DNA from: Microbispora sp. H11081
Lineage (GTDB): Bacteria > Actinomycetota > Actinomycetes > Streptosporangiales > Streptosporangiaceae
Assembly: GCF_012999535.1 (NCBI RefSeq)
Contig: NZ_JABBWV010000018.1
Span: forward strand, 62,001-126,000
DNA length: 64,000 nt
Direction: 5' to 3'
A program made the translations under genes and the position numbers. Position 1 is the first letter of the stretch. Each line of letters starts with the position of its first letter. This document shows positions 1 to 8,912 of this stretch, one piece after another. Under the pieces are notes generated by a model. That model was not told the DNA's origin and ran no database searches. It was given only the letters and a program-made list of their open reading frames with translations.

Positions 1-489
1 GGCAAGCAGGAGCTCTACGTGGCGGCCCTGCGCAGCGCGGCGGCCGAACTGCGGGCACGCTTACAGCCCCAGGGCGAGGGCGGGCCGCTGGAGCAGCTCA
101 GCTCGGGACTGACGCGATACTTCGACTTCGTCGAGGAGCACGCGGCCGGCTTCGCGGCGTTGCTCAGGGGAGGCCCGGCCAACCGTGCCGGGGAGGTCGG
201 TGAGATCGTCGACGGGGTGCGCCAGCGCATGCTGCGCATGATCGTTCACCAGATGGGGGTCGAGGAGCCGGGCCCGGCGTTGCGCGTCACGCTGAGGTCG
301 TGGGTCGCCTCGGTGGAGACGGCCGGCCTCGACTGGCTGGAGCATCGTGACATGGATCGGGGCGAGCTGGAACGCCTGCTGGTGGACCAGATGGTCGCGC
401 TCCTGCGGGCGGCGAGCGGGCACGATCCCGGGGTGAGGGTGCTGCTGGAGAGCCTGCCGGCCGAACCGAACCGTGAGGCCGTTTCCTGA
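1..489 (+). CDS. TetR family transcriptional regulator, C-terminal part (5' truncated)
   Basis: The open frame enters from the window edge reading GKQELY. In TetR proteins this tract (K-x-x-L-Y/F) lies just after the recognition helix, so only the ligand-binding and dimerisation domain of about 160 residues is visible. The rest is all-helical and rich in Leu, Ala and Arg, as expected for a TetR C-terminal domain. The DNA-binding helix-turn-helix is outside the window. A GTG at 19 could be read as a start but has no ribosome binding site and would delete the start of a conserved helix, so I treat the gene as partial. The ligand and targets cannot be told. Confidence 0.72.
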   Translation, partial: GKQELYVAALRSAAAELRARLQPQGEGGPLEQLSSGLTRYFDFVEEHAAGFAALLRGGPANRAGEVGEIVDGVRQRMLRMIVHQMGVEEPGPALRVTLRSWVASVETAGLDWLEHRDMDRGELERLLVDQMVALLRAASGHDPGVRVLLESLPAEPNREAVS

Positions 490-670
490 TCAGCCGGGAG
501 ACGGATCTTCGGGAGCGTCCGGGGAACGCCCGAGGGCACGCACGACAAGGCGCACCGGTGGGGAAAGGGGGAACCGCCACATGGTCGTTCAGGCGGGGAG
601 GCGCCGGGCGGGCGGCGCCGACCCCAGACCCTCCCGTGACGGGGTAGTGGCCACGGGAGCGTGACACCTC

Positions 671-686
671 CGTCCCCTGGGGGACG
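671..686. terminator. Short perfect hairpin downstream of the TetR gene
   Basis: CGTCCCC and GGGGACG pair over 7 bp with a 2-nt turn. No T-run follows. It lies about 180 bases after the TetR stop and is a possible weak terminator. Confidence 0.3.
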
Positions 687-742
687 GCCTGTCGCTTCCG
701 GCCGAGGCAGACGGAAGCGGGCGAGAGGAGCAAGGCACTGAC

Positions 743-773
743 CGCTGTCCCTACGGGACGTACGCGGACAGCG
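743..773. terminator. Hairpin between the TetR gene and bldC
   Basis: CGCTGTCC (743-750) pairs with GGACAGCG (766-773) around a 15-nt loop. It lies just past the 3' end of bldC (minus strand) and 3' of the TetR gene, so it could terminate either. There is no T-tract. The rest of 490-879 shows nothing I can support. Confidence 0.35.
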
Positions 774-879
774 CGTGCCGGTCCTGGCCGGCGATCCCCT
801 CGCTGTGTCCGTTGGTGGACGCGCTCACATCCCCGACGCGAGCGCGCCGTTGTTCCCCCCTGACGTGACGGCCCACGTC

Positions 880-1083
880 CTACTCGGACCGCTGCTGCGG
901 AATCCCCGCGAGCAGCGCCCGAACCTCGGTCTCCCGGTAACGCCGGTGTCCGCCGAGGGTGCGGATGGACGTCAACTTGCCCGCCTTCGCCCACCGCGTC
1001 ACGGTTTTGGGGTCGACGCGGAACATCGTGGCGACCTCAGCCGGGGTGAGCAGTGGCTCGGCCTCGGGTGTACGAGCTGACAT
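880..1083 (-). CDS. bldC: BldC, MerR-type developmental DNA-binding protein
   Basis: A 67-residue protein beginning MSARTPEAEPLLTPAEVATM and containing VDPKTVTRWAKAGKLTSIRT and LGGHRRYRE, a winged-helix MerR-like DNA-binding domain without an effector domain. From memory it is nearly identical to Streptomyces BldC, which binds direct repeats cooperatively and delays entry into development. An in-frame ATG 30 codons upstream is rejected: the internal ATG has a GGAGGAG ribosome binding site about 8 bases ahead, and homologues start there. The gene is monocistronic, with about 480 bases of non-coding DNA upstream. Confidence 0.95.
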   Translation of the reverse strand: MSARTPEAEPLLTPAEVATMFRVDPKTVTRWAKAGKLTSIRTLGGHRRYRETEVRALLAGIPQQRSE

Positions 1084-1564
1084 TTGTGCGGCCTCTCCTC
1101 CGTGTGGACCGCCGGCAGCGATCCTGCGACTTGTCTGGCGCAAGTGCGCACAAGCCGGCAGGCTCCCCGTCACGTCGCACAGAGCGGCGTCCGACGGCGG
1201 TGAGAACGGGCTCGCAGCTCTCCGCTACGGGCTCCTCCTCCACCGCCTGGTGGGGCACCTCTCTGGACCGCTCCGATCGGGTAAAACCTGTCGGTCATGG
1301 CACTGTCACGGATGTCCTTCAATGATCCAAAACGTGCGGTTTCTAGGACCATTTACGGCATCACCCGATGTGACCATACAGCCACGTAGCGCGATTGGCG
1401 AGCCCTTAGGGCACAACGTCTCGACCACGGGTTGATGTCACGCTGGGTGATTCTAGCGACACGTTTCGTGGTATCGCAGTGAAAACGGCAAACTACTCAG
1501 TTCGTAGATGTGAGATCGACTATGTCATGACCAGAATCGGCAGGTCACGTCGTCTTCATGACCG
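1084..1564. other. Long non-coding region upstream of bldC
   Basis: About 480 bases without a credible gene. Base composition is more AT-rich than the coding neighbours around 1300-1540, as expected for regulatory DNA. A 9-bp inverted pair CGGCAAACT (1486-1494) and AGTTTGCCG (1567-1575) brackets the 3' end of the next gene. I cannot assign a promoter with confidence. Confidence 0.4.
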
Positions 1565-2431
1565 TCAGTTTGCCGATTCCAGGGCGCGGATCGACCTCCA
1601 GCGGAGGATGACCCGCTGATACATCGCGTAGGCAAGTTCTTCCTGACCGTTGTCCAAACCCGCCAGGGCCGTCGCGACCTCGGCCACCGACTGGTCGCCC
1701 TGGAGAGTCCGGTCGTCCATGAGGTGCACGAGGCCGCCGTAGTCGAGTTCCACCAGCGAGTGGGGGTGGAACTCCTCCAGCCAGCGGCCCACCTCCTCGA
1801 CCTCGGTGAGGGCCGCCACCTGACCCACGTGCCTGCGGATCACCACGAGCGCCCGCGCCACCCGGCGGCGGGCCTGGGCCATCGAGGTGACGTACAGCAT
1901 GTTCCTGGGCGGGGCGGCGGTGGTCTGCGCGCCCGGCTCGGCCGGCTGCTCCGAGCCCAGCACGAGCCACCGCTCTGCCGAGTCGAACGGCACGAACCAC
2001 GAGATCGGCACATGCCAGGCGCCCGTACGGATGTGGGTGCGCAGCGACGGCTCTCCGCGCTTGAAGCGGTCGAAGTCGTCGGCGGTCTGCTCCGCGATCG
2101 CCTGGGGAACGAACCGGGAGGCCAGCTTCATCGGAACGCTCCCGCGGAACGACGCGAACGCCAGCCACGACCGCAGCCTGCTCTGCCAGGGGCAGACGTA
2201 CAACGTCTCCTCGACCCGGCGCAGGTAGGCGTTGGGGCTCTCCCGCTCGGGGGCCGGCAGCGGCGGGACCGGCAGCAGGCGGCGGACCGCCTCGCCGTGC
2301 TCGACGGCGAGGGCTCGCGCCCGGCGCGGCCGGTCGCGTGATTCGGCGTAGCGGGCCCACCGAGCCTGATCCTGCGGGGTGAAAGCGGTCAGCGGCTCGT
2401 ACACACGGAGATAGGCGGCGTAGGGGAGCAC
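1565..2431 (-). CDS. Conserved actinobacterial protein of unknown function (bldC-vdh neighbour)
   Basis: About 288 residues starting at a GTG (VLPYAAYLRVYEPLTAF), the point where I recall the Streptomyces homologue between bldC and vdh (SCO4090) starting. There are no transmembrane segments and no enzymatic motif I recognise. It is rich in Arg, Trp and aromatic residues, for example ETLYVCPWQSRLRSWLAF and the FVPFDSAERWLVLG stretch. The open frame extends 39 codons further upstream to 2548, but that would run into the divergent vdh promoter. No clear ribosome binding site precedes the GTG, so leaderless translation is possible. Function unknown; its repeated position beside bldC is its main clue. 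Confidence 0.75.
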   Translation of the reverse strand: MLPYAAYLRVYEPLTAFTPQDQARWARYAESRDRPRRARALAVEHGEAVRRLLPVPPLPAPERESPNAYLRRVEETLYVCPWQSRLRSWLAFASFRGSVPMKLASRFVPQAIAEQTADDFDRFKRGEPSLRTHIRTGAWHVPISWFVPFDSAERWLVLGSEQPAEPGAQTTAAPPRNMLYVTSMAQARRRVARALVVIRRHVGQVAALTEVEEVGRWLEEFHPHSLVELDYGGLVHLMDDRTLQGDQSVAEVATALAGLDNGQEELAYAMYQRVILRWRSIRALESAN

Positions 2432-2565
2432 ACCAGAATCGTGCCACGGAGCAGGACGCCTGTGCAGCACCCTCTCGGCTTTCCATGATCGTTTTATGGG
2501 CGCATCGGATAAACTGAGGTCCGATCGCCGCAACGAGGCGGCGTACACGATCAGGAGTCACCACC

Positions 2566-3684
2566 GTGACCGACGTTTTCGGGCTGTCCCACAAGGACTC
2601 CGGCTCCGGCGACGACGCGAACCCCGTCCAGCCGGTGCGACACGAGCAGGTCGTCTTCTGCTCCGACGAGCGAAGCGGCCTCTACGCCATCATCGCGATC
2701 TACAGCACCGCCCTCGGACCGGGGCTCGGCGGCACCCGGTTCTATCCCTACGAGAGCGAGCAGGCCGCGCTCGCCGACGCGCTCAACCTCTCGCGGGCCA
2801 TGGCCTACAAGAACGCGCTGGCCGGCCTCGACCACGGGGGCGCCAAGGCGGTGATCATCGGCGATCCCGCGACCGGGAAGAGCGAGGCCCTGCTGCGGGC
2901 CTACGGCAGGTTCGTCCAGTCGCTGGGCGGCCGCTACTACACCGCCTGCGACGTGGGCACCTACAGCGAGGACATGGACGTGGTGGCGCGCGAGTGCTCC
3001 TATGTCACCGGCCGCACGCAGGCCCACGGCGGCGCGGGCGACTCCTCCATCCTCACCGCGTTCGGCGTGTTCCACGGCATGCGGGCCGCCGCCGACCACG
3101 CGTACGGCGCTTCCTCCCTGAGCGGCAGAAGGGTCGGGGTCGAGGGGGTCGGCAAGGTCGGCCGGCGCCTCGTCGACCACCTGATCGAGGACGGGGCCGA
3201 GGTCGTGATCTGCGACGTCGACGAACGGGCCGTCGAACGCGTGCGGCAGCGCCACCCCGCCGTCGAGGTCGTGCCCGACGCCGCCACGCTCGCGGCGTCC
3301 GACATCGACGTGTACGCCCCCTGCGCGCTCGGCGGCGCGCTCGACGACGAGACCGTCCCCCGCATCAAGGCGAGGATCGTGTGCGGCGGCGCCAACAACC
3401 AGCTCGCCCATCCCGGCGTCGAGAAGCAGCTCGCCGAGCGGGGCATTCTGTACGCCCCGGACTACGTCGTGAACTCCGGCGGGGTCATCCAGGTGGCCGA
3501 CGAGATCGAGGGCTTCGACATGGATCGGGCCCGGGCGCGGGCCGCGAGGATCTTCGACACGACCTCGAAGATCTTCCGCTCCGCCGAGGAGGAAGGCGTC
3601 CCTCCCGCGGTCGCAGCGGATAGGCTTGCAGAGCGGAGAATGTCGGAAATCGGTCGGCTAAGGGGTATTTGGCTCCGGCGCTGA
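2566..3684 (+). CDS. vdh: Valine/leucine dehydrogenase (Glu/Leu/Phe/Val dehydrogenase family)
   Basis: NAD-dependent oxidative deamination of branched-chain amino acids to 2-oxo acids, the first step of valine catabolism and a source of acyl-CoA precursors. The 372-residue protein shows the substrate-binding GGTRFYPY (55-62), the conserved lysines of [15 protein letters not shown] (K82 and K94), and a Rossmann motif GVEGVGKVG (191-199). The GTG start at 2566 has AGGAGT 8 bases ahead. Length is normal for valine dehydrogenase. It is divergent from the hypothetical gene at 1565-2431 across 134 bases. The branched-chain 2-oxoacid dehydrogenase-like genes at 23.4-26.9 kb could take its product further. 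Val and Leu preference cannot be separated from sequence. Confidence 0.9.
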   Translation: MTDVFGLSHKDSGSGDDANPVQPVRHEQVVFCSDERSGLYAIIAIYSTALGPGLGGTRFYPYESEQAALADALNLSRAMAYKNALAGLDHGGAKAVIIGDPATGKSEALLRAYGRFVQSLGGRYYTACDVGTYSEDMDVVARECSYVTGRTQAHGGAGDSSILTAFGVFHGMRAAADHAYGASSLSGRRVGVEGVGKVGRRLVDHLIEDGAEVVICDVDERAVERVRQRHPAVEVVPDAATLAASDIDVYAPCALGGALDDETVPRIKARIVCGGANNQLAHPGVEKQLAERGILYAPDYVVNSGGVIQVADEIEGFDMDRARARAARIFDTTSKIFRSAEEEGVPPAVAADRLAERRMSEIGRLRGIWLRR

Positions 3685-3689
3685 CCGCC

Positions 3690-3715
3690 GCCGCTCGTAC
3701 GACGTACCGAGCGGC
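3690..3715 (+). terminator. Terminator-like hairpin after vdh
   Basis: GCCGCTCG (3690-3697) pairs with CGAGCGGC (3708-3715), and inner TAC/GTA pairs extend it past one bulge. It begins 5 bases after the vdh stop. Confidence 0.6.
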
Positions 3716-3749
3716 GCACAAACCAGGTACGGTAATAGGCGAACGAGAG

Positions 3750-3776
3750 ACTGACGCCTGAGTCAGGTGGCGTCAG
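3750..3776. terminator. Second hairpin between vdh and the DUF3073 gene
   Basis: ACTGACGCC (3750-3758) and GGCGTCAGT (3769-3776) form a 9-bp stem with a 10-nt loop, upstream of the DUF3073 gene. It could be a second terminator or part of a 5' leader. Confidence 0.35.
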
Positions 3777-3834
3777 TGCGCGGTGCGTTAGTGACGAGGG
3801 GTCGGGCACGACCCCGCATGAGGGGGTCGAGCCA

Positions 3835-4068
3835 ATGGGGCGCGGCCGAGCCAAGGCCAAGCAGGTCAAGGTCGCCCGTCAGCTGAAGTACAACAGCGGC
3901 GGTACGGATCTTGAGCGCCTGCGCGCGGAGCTCGGAGTCGTGGACGCCGACGATTCCGGCCACAGTGACGAGCATGACCCTTACGAAGAGTTGGCTGATC
4001 GCTACGCCGATTACGGGGTCGTCGACGACGAAGACGGTGGCGATGACGACCGCCGTGGGCGGCGTTGA
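3835..4068 (+). CDS. DUF3073 domain protein
   Basis: A 77-residue protein starting MGRGRAKAKQVKVARQLKY, the conserved basic N-terminus of DUF3073, followed by a strongly acidic tail rich in Asp and Glu and ending in Arg residues. The family is restricted to actinobacteria and has no known function. The charge layout (basic head, acidic tail) suggests a small nucleic-acid or ribosome-associated protein, which is inference only. AGGGGGT lies 7 bases before the ATG. It keeps its place beside vdh and purM as in Streptomyces. Confidence 0.9.
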   Translation: MGRGRAKAKQVKVARQLKYNSGGTDLERLRAELGVVDADDSGHSDEHDPYEELADRYADYGVVDDEDGGDDDRRGRR

Positions 4069-4091
4069 CCCGGTTCTGATCGCCAAGTGAG

Positions 4092-4118
4092 ACCCGGCGG
4101 GGGACGTTCCCGCCGGGT
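4092..4118 (+). terminator. Intrinsic terminator of the DUF3073 gene
   Basis: A perfect 10-bp stem ACCCGGCGGG / CCCGCCGGGT with a 7-nt loop, followed by TCTCTCTCC. It starts 24 bases after the stop codon. Confidence 0.75.
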
Positions 4119-4479
4119 TCTCTCTCCTGTGTCCGGCGACTGGTGCTCCCATGAGCCTCACCGCTCGCGTGAGAGTTACCTGACGGTTCCGTGGTCATTG
4201 TCTGTCGGTCATGCCGCCGGACGACGGGGGCGCGGCAGCGGGGATATGGCCAGAGACGGGGTGCGTCAAGCCAGAGGCGCCGCGGCTGTGCCGTGGGCGC
4301 CTTCACGCGTTCCCGGAGGCAGCCGGCCCTGAACTCACCCGCTCTCCTTTGGGCACATGAGCCGGGCGTGAACCCTCCGGCGAGGCGCCCCGGCGCGCGT
4401 AACGGAGGCGAGTGAGCCGGGGCGATGCCGCCGTCGCGTGCGCCGAGAGCCGGATGGATGGGACCGCCGAACCCACGCC
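4119..4479. other. Non-coding gap between the DUF3073 terminator and purM
   Basis: About 360 bases between two converging transcription units. The small open frames here have weak third-position G/C preference and no ribosome binding sites. I see no supported feature. Confidence 0.4.
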
Positions 4480-5508
4480 TCACTGGCGGAAACGGGCTCG
4501 GCCCTCCCCGGGGACGATCTCACCCAGCACCCAGGCGGGCAGGCCGCGCCCGGTCAGCAGGGCGAGTGCCTTGTCGGCCTCCGCCGCGGGGACCACCGCG
4601 CACATGCCCACGCCGAGGTTGAACGTCTTGTCCATCTCCTCCTGGGGCACGCCGCCGCGCCCGGAGAGCACGTCGAAGATCGCGGGTGGCGTCCAGGAGC
4701 CGCGGTCGAGGACGGCGTCGACCGTGCCGGGCAGCGACCTGGCGAGGTTGGCCGCCAGCCCGCCGCCGGTGATGTGGGCCAGGGCGTGCACCTCGGTCTC
4801 CCGGATGAGCGCCAGGCAGTCCAGCGAGTAGATGCGGGTGGGTTCGAGCAGTTCCTCGCCGAGCGTGCGGCCCAGCTCGGGCAACTCCTGCTCCAGGTCC
4901 AGCCCGGCGGTCTTGATCACGTGCCTGACCAGCGAGTATCCGTTGGAGTGGATGCCGCTGGAAGCCAGCCCGAGCACCACGTCTCCCGGCCTGACCCGGT
5001 CGGGACCGAGCATCTCGTCGGCCTCGACGACCCCCGTGCCCGCGCCCGCGAGATCGTACTCGTCGGGGCCCATCGCCCCGGGGTGCTCCGCGGTCTCCCC
5101 GCCGACGAGCGCGCAGCCCGCGAGGCGGCAGCCCTCGGCCACGCCGCCCACGATGTCGGCGATCCGCTCGGGGACGACCTTGCCGCACGCGATGTAGTCG
5201 GTCATGAACAACGGCTCGGCCCCGCAGACCACGAGGTCGTCGACGACCATGCCGACGAGGTCGATGCCGATCGTGTCGTGCTTGCCGAGCCGCTGGGCCA
5301 GCATGACCTTGGTGCCCACGCCGTCGGTCGACGTGGCCAGCAGCGGCCTGCGGAAGCGCAGGAACGCCGAGGCGTCGAAGAGCCCGGCGAAGCCGCTGGC
5401 GTCGTCCACGACCTCGGGGCGCCGGGACCGCGCCACGCGCGACTTCATCAGCTCGACGGCGCGGTCGCCCGCCTCGATGTCGACGCCGGCGTCGGCATAG
5501 CTGGTCAT
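4480..5508 (-). CDS. purM: Phosphoribosylformylglycinamidine cyclo-ligase (AIR synthetase)
   Basis: Catalyses ATP-dependent closure of FGAM to aminoimidazole ribotide, step 5 of de novo purine synthesis, in the cytoplasm. The 342-residue sequence has the family signatures SYADAGVDIEAGDRAVELMK at the N-terminus, STDGVGTKVMLA, GGETAEHPG and ASSGIHSNGYSLVR, plus the glycine-rich HITGGGLAANLARSLP. Full length. Its ATG overlaps the purF stop by 4 bases (ATGA), so it is translationally coupled and co-transcribed with purF. Confidence 0.97.
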   Translation of the reverse strand: MTSYADAGVDIEAGDRAVELMKSRVARSRRPEVVDDASGFAGLFDASAFLRFRRPLLATSTDGVGTKVMLAQRLGKHDTIGIDLVGMVVDDLVVCGAEPLFMTDYIACGKVVPERIADIVGGVAEGCRLAGCALVGGETAEHPGAMGPDEYDLAGAGTGVVEADEMLGPDRVRPGDVVLGLASSGIHSNGYSLVRHVIKTAGLDLEQELPELGRTLGEELLEPTRIYSLDCLALIRETEVHALAHITGGGLAANLARSLPGTVDAVLDRGSWTPPAIFDVLSGRGGVPQEEMDKTFNLGVGMCAVVPAAEADKALALLTGRGLPAWVLGEIVPGEGRARFRQ

Positions 5509-6941
5509 CGCTGGGCCTCCAGCACGAACTTGCCCACCCTGTCGTCCTCGATCGGGATGGGGTACTCACCGGTGAAGCAGGCGCGGCAGAGCCGGTCGGC
5601 CGGCAGCGTCGTCGCCCGGGTGAGCCCGTCGAGGGAGATGTACCCCAGGCTGTCGGCGCCGAGCGATGCGCGGATCTCCTCGACCGACAGCGACCCGGCG
5701 ATCAGCTCCGCGCGGGTGGCGAAGTCGATGCCGTAGAAGCACGGCCAGGCGACCGGGGGTGCGGAGATGCGCACGTGGACCTCGGTCGCCCCGGCCTCGC
5801 GCAGCATCTTCACGATGGCCCGCTGGGTGTTGCCGCGGACGATCGAGTCGTCCACGACCACAAGGCGCTTGCCCTCGATGACCTCACGCAGCGGGTTGAG
5901 CTTGAGGCGGATGCCGAGTTGCCGGATCGTCTGCGACGGCTGGATGAACGTGCGGCCGACGTAGGAGTTCTTCACCAGGCCCTGGCCGTACGGGATGCCG
6001 CTCTCCTCGGCGTAGCCGATGGCGGCGGGGGTGCCGGACTCCGGCGTGGGGATCACGAGGTCGGCTTCCACCGGGTGCTCGCGGGCCAGCACGCGGCCGA
6101 CCTCGACCCGGGTCGACTGCACGCCGCGCCCGGCGATCGTGGTGTCGGGCCTGGCGAGGTAGACGTACTCGAACAGGCAGCCCTTGGGCTCGGCCGCCGC
6201 GAAGCGGCGCGAGCGGACGCCGCGCTCGTCGATGGTCAGCAGTTCTCCGGGCTCGATCTCGCGGACGAACGTCGCGCCGACGATGTCGAGGGCCGCGGTC
6301 TCGGAGGCGACCACCCAGCCGCGCTCCAGCCGGCCCAGCACCAGCGGGCGGATGCCCTGCGGGTCGCGGGCGGCGAACAGCGTCGTCTCGTTCATCCAGA
6401 CGAGCGAGTAGGCGCCCTTGATGTCGGGGAGCAACTCGGCCGCCACGTCGTCGACCGGCCGCGAGGAGTCCTGCGCCAGCAGCGCGGTGAGCACCTCGGT
6501 GTCGGTCGTCGCGCGGGTGGAGCCCGGCGCGAGGCGCTCCGCCAGGTGGGCGGTGTTGATCAGGTTGCCGTTGTGGGCGAGCGCGAGCCCGCCGCCGTCG
6601 GTCGAGCTCAGCGTGGGCTGCGCGTTCTCCCAGACACTCGATCCGGTCGTGGAGTAACGGCAGTGCCCGATGGCCAGATGCCCCCGCAGGGTGCCGAGGA
6701 TCGACTCGTCGAAGACCTGGGCCACGAGGCCCATGTCCTTGTAGACGAGGATGCGGCTGCCCTCGCTTACCGCGATGCCCGCGGACTCCTGTCCACGGTG
6801 CTGTAACGCGTAGAGGCCGTAGTAGGTGAGTTTGGAGACGTCCTCCCCGGGAGCCCATACGCCGAAGACGCCACAGGCGTCCTTCGGAGCGCGGTCCTGG
6901 GGGTCAAGGTCATGGCCCAGCCGGCCGTCGCCCTTCAACAC
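5505..6941 (-). CDS. purF: Amidophosphoribosyltransferase
   Basis: First committed enzyme of purine synthesis: PRPP plus glutamine gives phosphoribosylamine. The N-terminal nucleophile glutaminase uses the Cys of DACGVFG (C23), after a propeptide that is removed in this family. The PRPP loop VVVDDSIVRGNT lies at 361-372. 478 residues, full length. A GTG start at 6941 is the furthest upstream in frame. The binding site is weak, so the true start could be a few codons later but must precede C23. It is first in the purF-purM pair and divergent from the DUF4190 gene over about 160 bases. Confidence 0.96.
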   Translation of the reverse strand: MLKGDGRLGHDLDPQDRAPKDACGVFGVWAPGEDVSKLTYYGLYALQHRGQESAGIAVSEGSRILVYKDMGLVAQVFDESILGTLRGHLAIGHCRYSTTGSSVWENAQPTLSSTDGGGLALAHNGNLINTAHLAERLAPGSTRATTDTEVLTALLAQDSSRPVDDVAAELLPDIKGAYSLVWMNETTLFAARDPQGIRPLVLGRLERGWVVASETAALDIVGATFVREIEPGELLTIDERGVRSRRFAAAEPKGCLFEYVYLARPDTTIAGRGVQSTRVEVGRVLAREHPVEADLVIPTPESGTPAAIGYAEESGIPYGQGLVKNSYVGRTFIQPSQTIRQLGIRLKLNPLREVIEGKRLVVVDDSIVRGNTQRAIVKMLREAGATEVHVRISAPPVAWPCFYGIDFATRAELIAGSLSVEEIRASLGADSLGYISLDGLTRATTLPADRLCRACFTGEYPIPIEDDRVGKFVLEAQR

Positions 6942-7104
6942 GTACTTGAGTCTATTTGGGCATTGGCGCTGCTCAAACCGGGGGATGCCTGTTAGGCGCC
7001 GGGGACATCACCCGCGCTTTGCCGTGTCGTCCCTGCTCACACGCGTATTTCGGGGGAGTCTGAGCTTTCGGGCAGGTCCCAGAATCGGTACGGGAGGGAT
7101 CATC

Positions 7105-7734
7105 GTGGCGACACCCCAGGACCCCGGGCAGCCGCGGGAGCCCTACGGCCAGGGGAGCCCTGAGGGACAGGGGCCGCCGCCGGGACCCGGCGAGCCACGG
7201 CGGCCTGAAGAGCCGTCCGGGCCCCCTGGGACCCCCGGGGAGGGCCCGTACGGAGCGCCATGGGGACCGCCAGGAGGCCCGCCGTACGGCCAGCCTCCCT
7301 ATGGGCAGCCCCCGTACGGACAGCCCCCGTATGGACAGCCGCAGTACGGGGGGCCGCTGCCGCCTCCTCCGGCACAGGGCGGATCTCCCGGTGGACCATG
7401 GGGGCCGCAGCCGGGAGGCGGGCTCGGCACCGCCGCGCTGGTGCTCGGGATCTCCTCGGTCGTCCTGCTGCTGGTCTGCGGCGCGGGCACGCTCGTGGCG
7501 CTGGCCGGGATCGTCGTCGGCATCGTGGCGATGGCGAGGAACTCCAACAGGCGCAGGGCGATCGGCGGGCTGGTGCTCAGCGCGCTGACCCTGCTGATCG
7601 CCCTGGTCGTCGGCGTGATCCTCTACAGCTGGTTCCAGACGAGGAACGTCGGCGAGTGCTTCGACCGGGGGCGCTACCCCACGCAGGAGGACGCGCAGCG
7701 CTGCGTGGAGGACAAGCTCACCGGGCCCCGGTAG
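7105..7734 (+). CDS. DUF4190 domain membrane protein with Pro/Gly/Tyr-rich N-terminus
   Basis: A 209-residue protein. The first 115 residues or so are low complexity (Pro, Gly, Gln, Tyr) with four PYGQP-type repeats. Two membrane helices follow (GTAALVLGISSVVLLLVCGA and a second around ALTLLIALVVGVILYSW), separated by a short basic turn, MARNSNRRRA. A short C-terminal domain with two cysteines (NVGECFDRGRY, RCVEDKL) ends the protein outside or inside the membrane. The layout matches DUF4190 proteins, whose role is unknown. GTG start with GGAGG 7 bases ahead. Confidence 0.85.
   Translation: MATPQDPGQPREPYGQGSPEGQGPPPGPGEPRRPEEPSGPPGTPGEGPYGAPWGPPGGPPYGQPPYGQPPYGQPPYGQPQYGGPLPPPPAQGGSPGGPWGPQPGGGLGTAALVLGISSVVLLLVCGAGTLVALAGIVVGIVAMARNSNRRRAIGGLVLSALTLLIALVVGVILYSWFQTRNVGECFDRGRYPTQEDAQRCVEDKLTGPR
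7282..7341 (+). repeat. Four 15-bp tandem repeats inside the DUF4190 gene
   Basis: Consecutive units of the form CCGTACGGACAGCCC, encoding Pro-Tyr-Gly-Gln-Pro four times in a disordered N-terminal tail. Confidence 0.75.
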
Positions 7735-7773
7735 CCGCCGGGACGGCGTCCACCAGAAGGGCCACCAGAGAGG

Positions 7774-8214
7774 TCACCAGAGGGGCAGCAGCGGCGACAG
7801 ATCGGCCCGGGCCCCGCTGGCCGAGATCTTCCCCGCGCCGGTGGCCCCGGCCCAGGAGAGCCGTCCCGTGGCCAGTTCGAGCCAGGTGCGGGGGTCGGTC
7901 TCGATGACGTTGGGCGGGGTGCCCCGGGTGTGCCGGGGCCCTTCCACGCACTGCACCGCGGCGTACGGCGGGACCCGCACCTCCACCGACCGGCCGGGAG
8001 CCCGCGCGGCCAGCTCCTCCAGCAGGTGCCGTACGGCGGCGCGGGCGGCGGCCCTGACGGGCGTGAGCCCGGCCTCGTAGGCGTCGAGCACGGCCAGCAC
8101 GCACGCGTTCCCCGCCGCGCTCTCGGGGCCGTCGAACGGCGGCCTCCCGAGATCGGCGAGCTGGGCGTCGAGCGCCTCTCTGATCTTCCCCGGGTCGAGT
8201 CTGCGTGCCGGCAC
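7774..8214 (-). CDS. Sterol carrier family protein
   Basis: About 146 residues from GTG 8214, with the conserved block [20 protein letters not shown] followed by [20 protein letters not shown] and a C-terminal [17 protein letters not shown]. This matches the small actinobacterial sterol-carrier (SCP2-like) family found beside purF in Streptomyces. The frame stays open to 8352, but that extension runs into the sigma-factor promoter. The ligand is unknown. It is convergent with the DUF4190 gene and divergent from the ECF sigma gene. Confidence 0.8.
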   Translation of the reverse strand: MPARRLDPGKIREALDAQLADLGRPPFDGPESAAGNACVLAVLDAYEAGLTPVRAAARAAVRHLLEELAARAPGRSVEVRVPPYAAVQCVEGPRHTRGTPPNVIETDPRTWLELATGRLSWAGATGAGKISASGARADLSPLLPLW

Positions 8215-8363
8215 CGGCCCATTGTCCCGGATCCGCCGCGCCGCCCCCTCCACGCGGAACGCCCGGACGGTCGAGATCTCGCGGGAAATGATGGGCGGGC
8301 TCCGTACATGGGAGGGATGTCCGCAGTCGCATCGAGCAAGGGGAACGATCATGGGAATCGCCC

Positions 8364-8912
8364 GTGGATGACGAACCGTCCGCCAGGTTCGAGGCCGTCT
8401 ACCGGGAGACGTACGGCCGGCTCACGGCCTACGCCGTGCGCCGCTGCGACTCGCCGCAGGACGCGGCCGACGTGGTGGCCGAGGTCTTCACCGTCGCCTG
8501 GCGTCGGGTGCACGAGTTACCGGCGGGGGACGAGGCCGTCCTGTGGTTGTACGGCGTGGCCCGTAACGTGGTGGCCAACCACCGCAGGGGCGAGGTCCGC
8601 CGCCAGGCCCGCAGCGCGCGGCTCGACGCCGAGCTCGCCGACCTGTACGAGGACTCTCCCGACAGCGGGCTCGAACTGTCCGCGATCGGCGAGGCGTTCC
8701 GGAGCCTGCCCGACGACGACCGTGAGTTGCTGTCGCTGGTGGCATGGGAGGGGCTGGGCCGCGCGGAGATCGCCACCGCGCTCGGCCTGTCGCGCAACGC
8801 CGTACGCATCCGGCTCCACCGCGCCCGCAGGCGCTTTTCCCGCGCGCTCGCCGAGGCGGGCGTCCATCGCACGTCACAGAGCCGGCTGACGCCGTCGGGG
8901 AGGTCGCTGTGA
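8364..8912 (+). CDS. ECF-type RNA polymerase sigma factor
   Basis: 182 residues with region 2 ([52 protein letters not shown]) and region 4 ([20 protein letters not shown] and [20 protein letters not shown]). It directs promoter-specific transcription. The GTG start has no strong binding site. The stop overlaps the GTG of the next gene (GTGA), a common arrangement with a cognate regulator. The target regulon is not visible. Confidence 0.9.
   Translation: MDDEPSARFEAVYRETYGRLTAYAVRRCDSPQDAADVVAEVFTVAWRRVHELPAGDEAVLWLYGVARNVVANHRRGEVRRQARSARLDAELADLYEDSPDSGLELSAIGEAFRSLPDDDRELLSLVAWEGLGRAEIATALGLSRNAVRIRLHRARRRFSRALAEAGVHRTSQSRLTPSGRSL

Noticed and set aside
473-664. A 63-codon frame after the TetR gene
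   Set aside because: Overlaps the TetR 3' end, lacks a binding site, and is basic low-complexity sequence.
4087-4415. Small frames in the gap between the DUF3073 gene and purM
   Set aside because: No ribosome binding sites, weak third-position bias and no conserved pattern.
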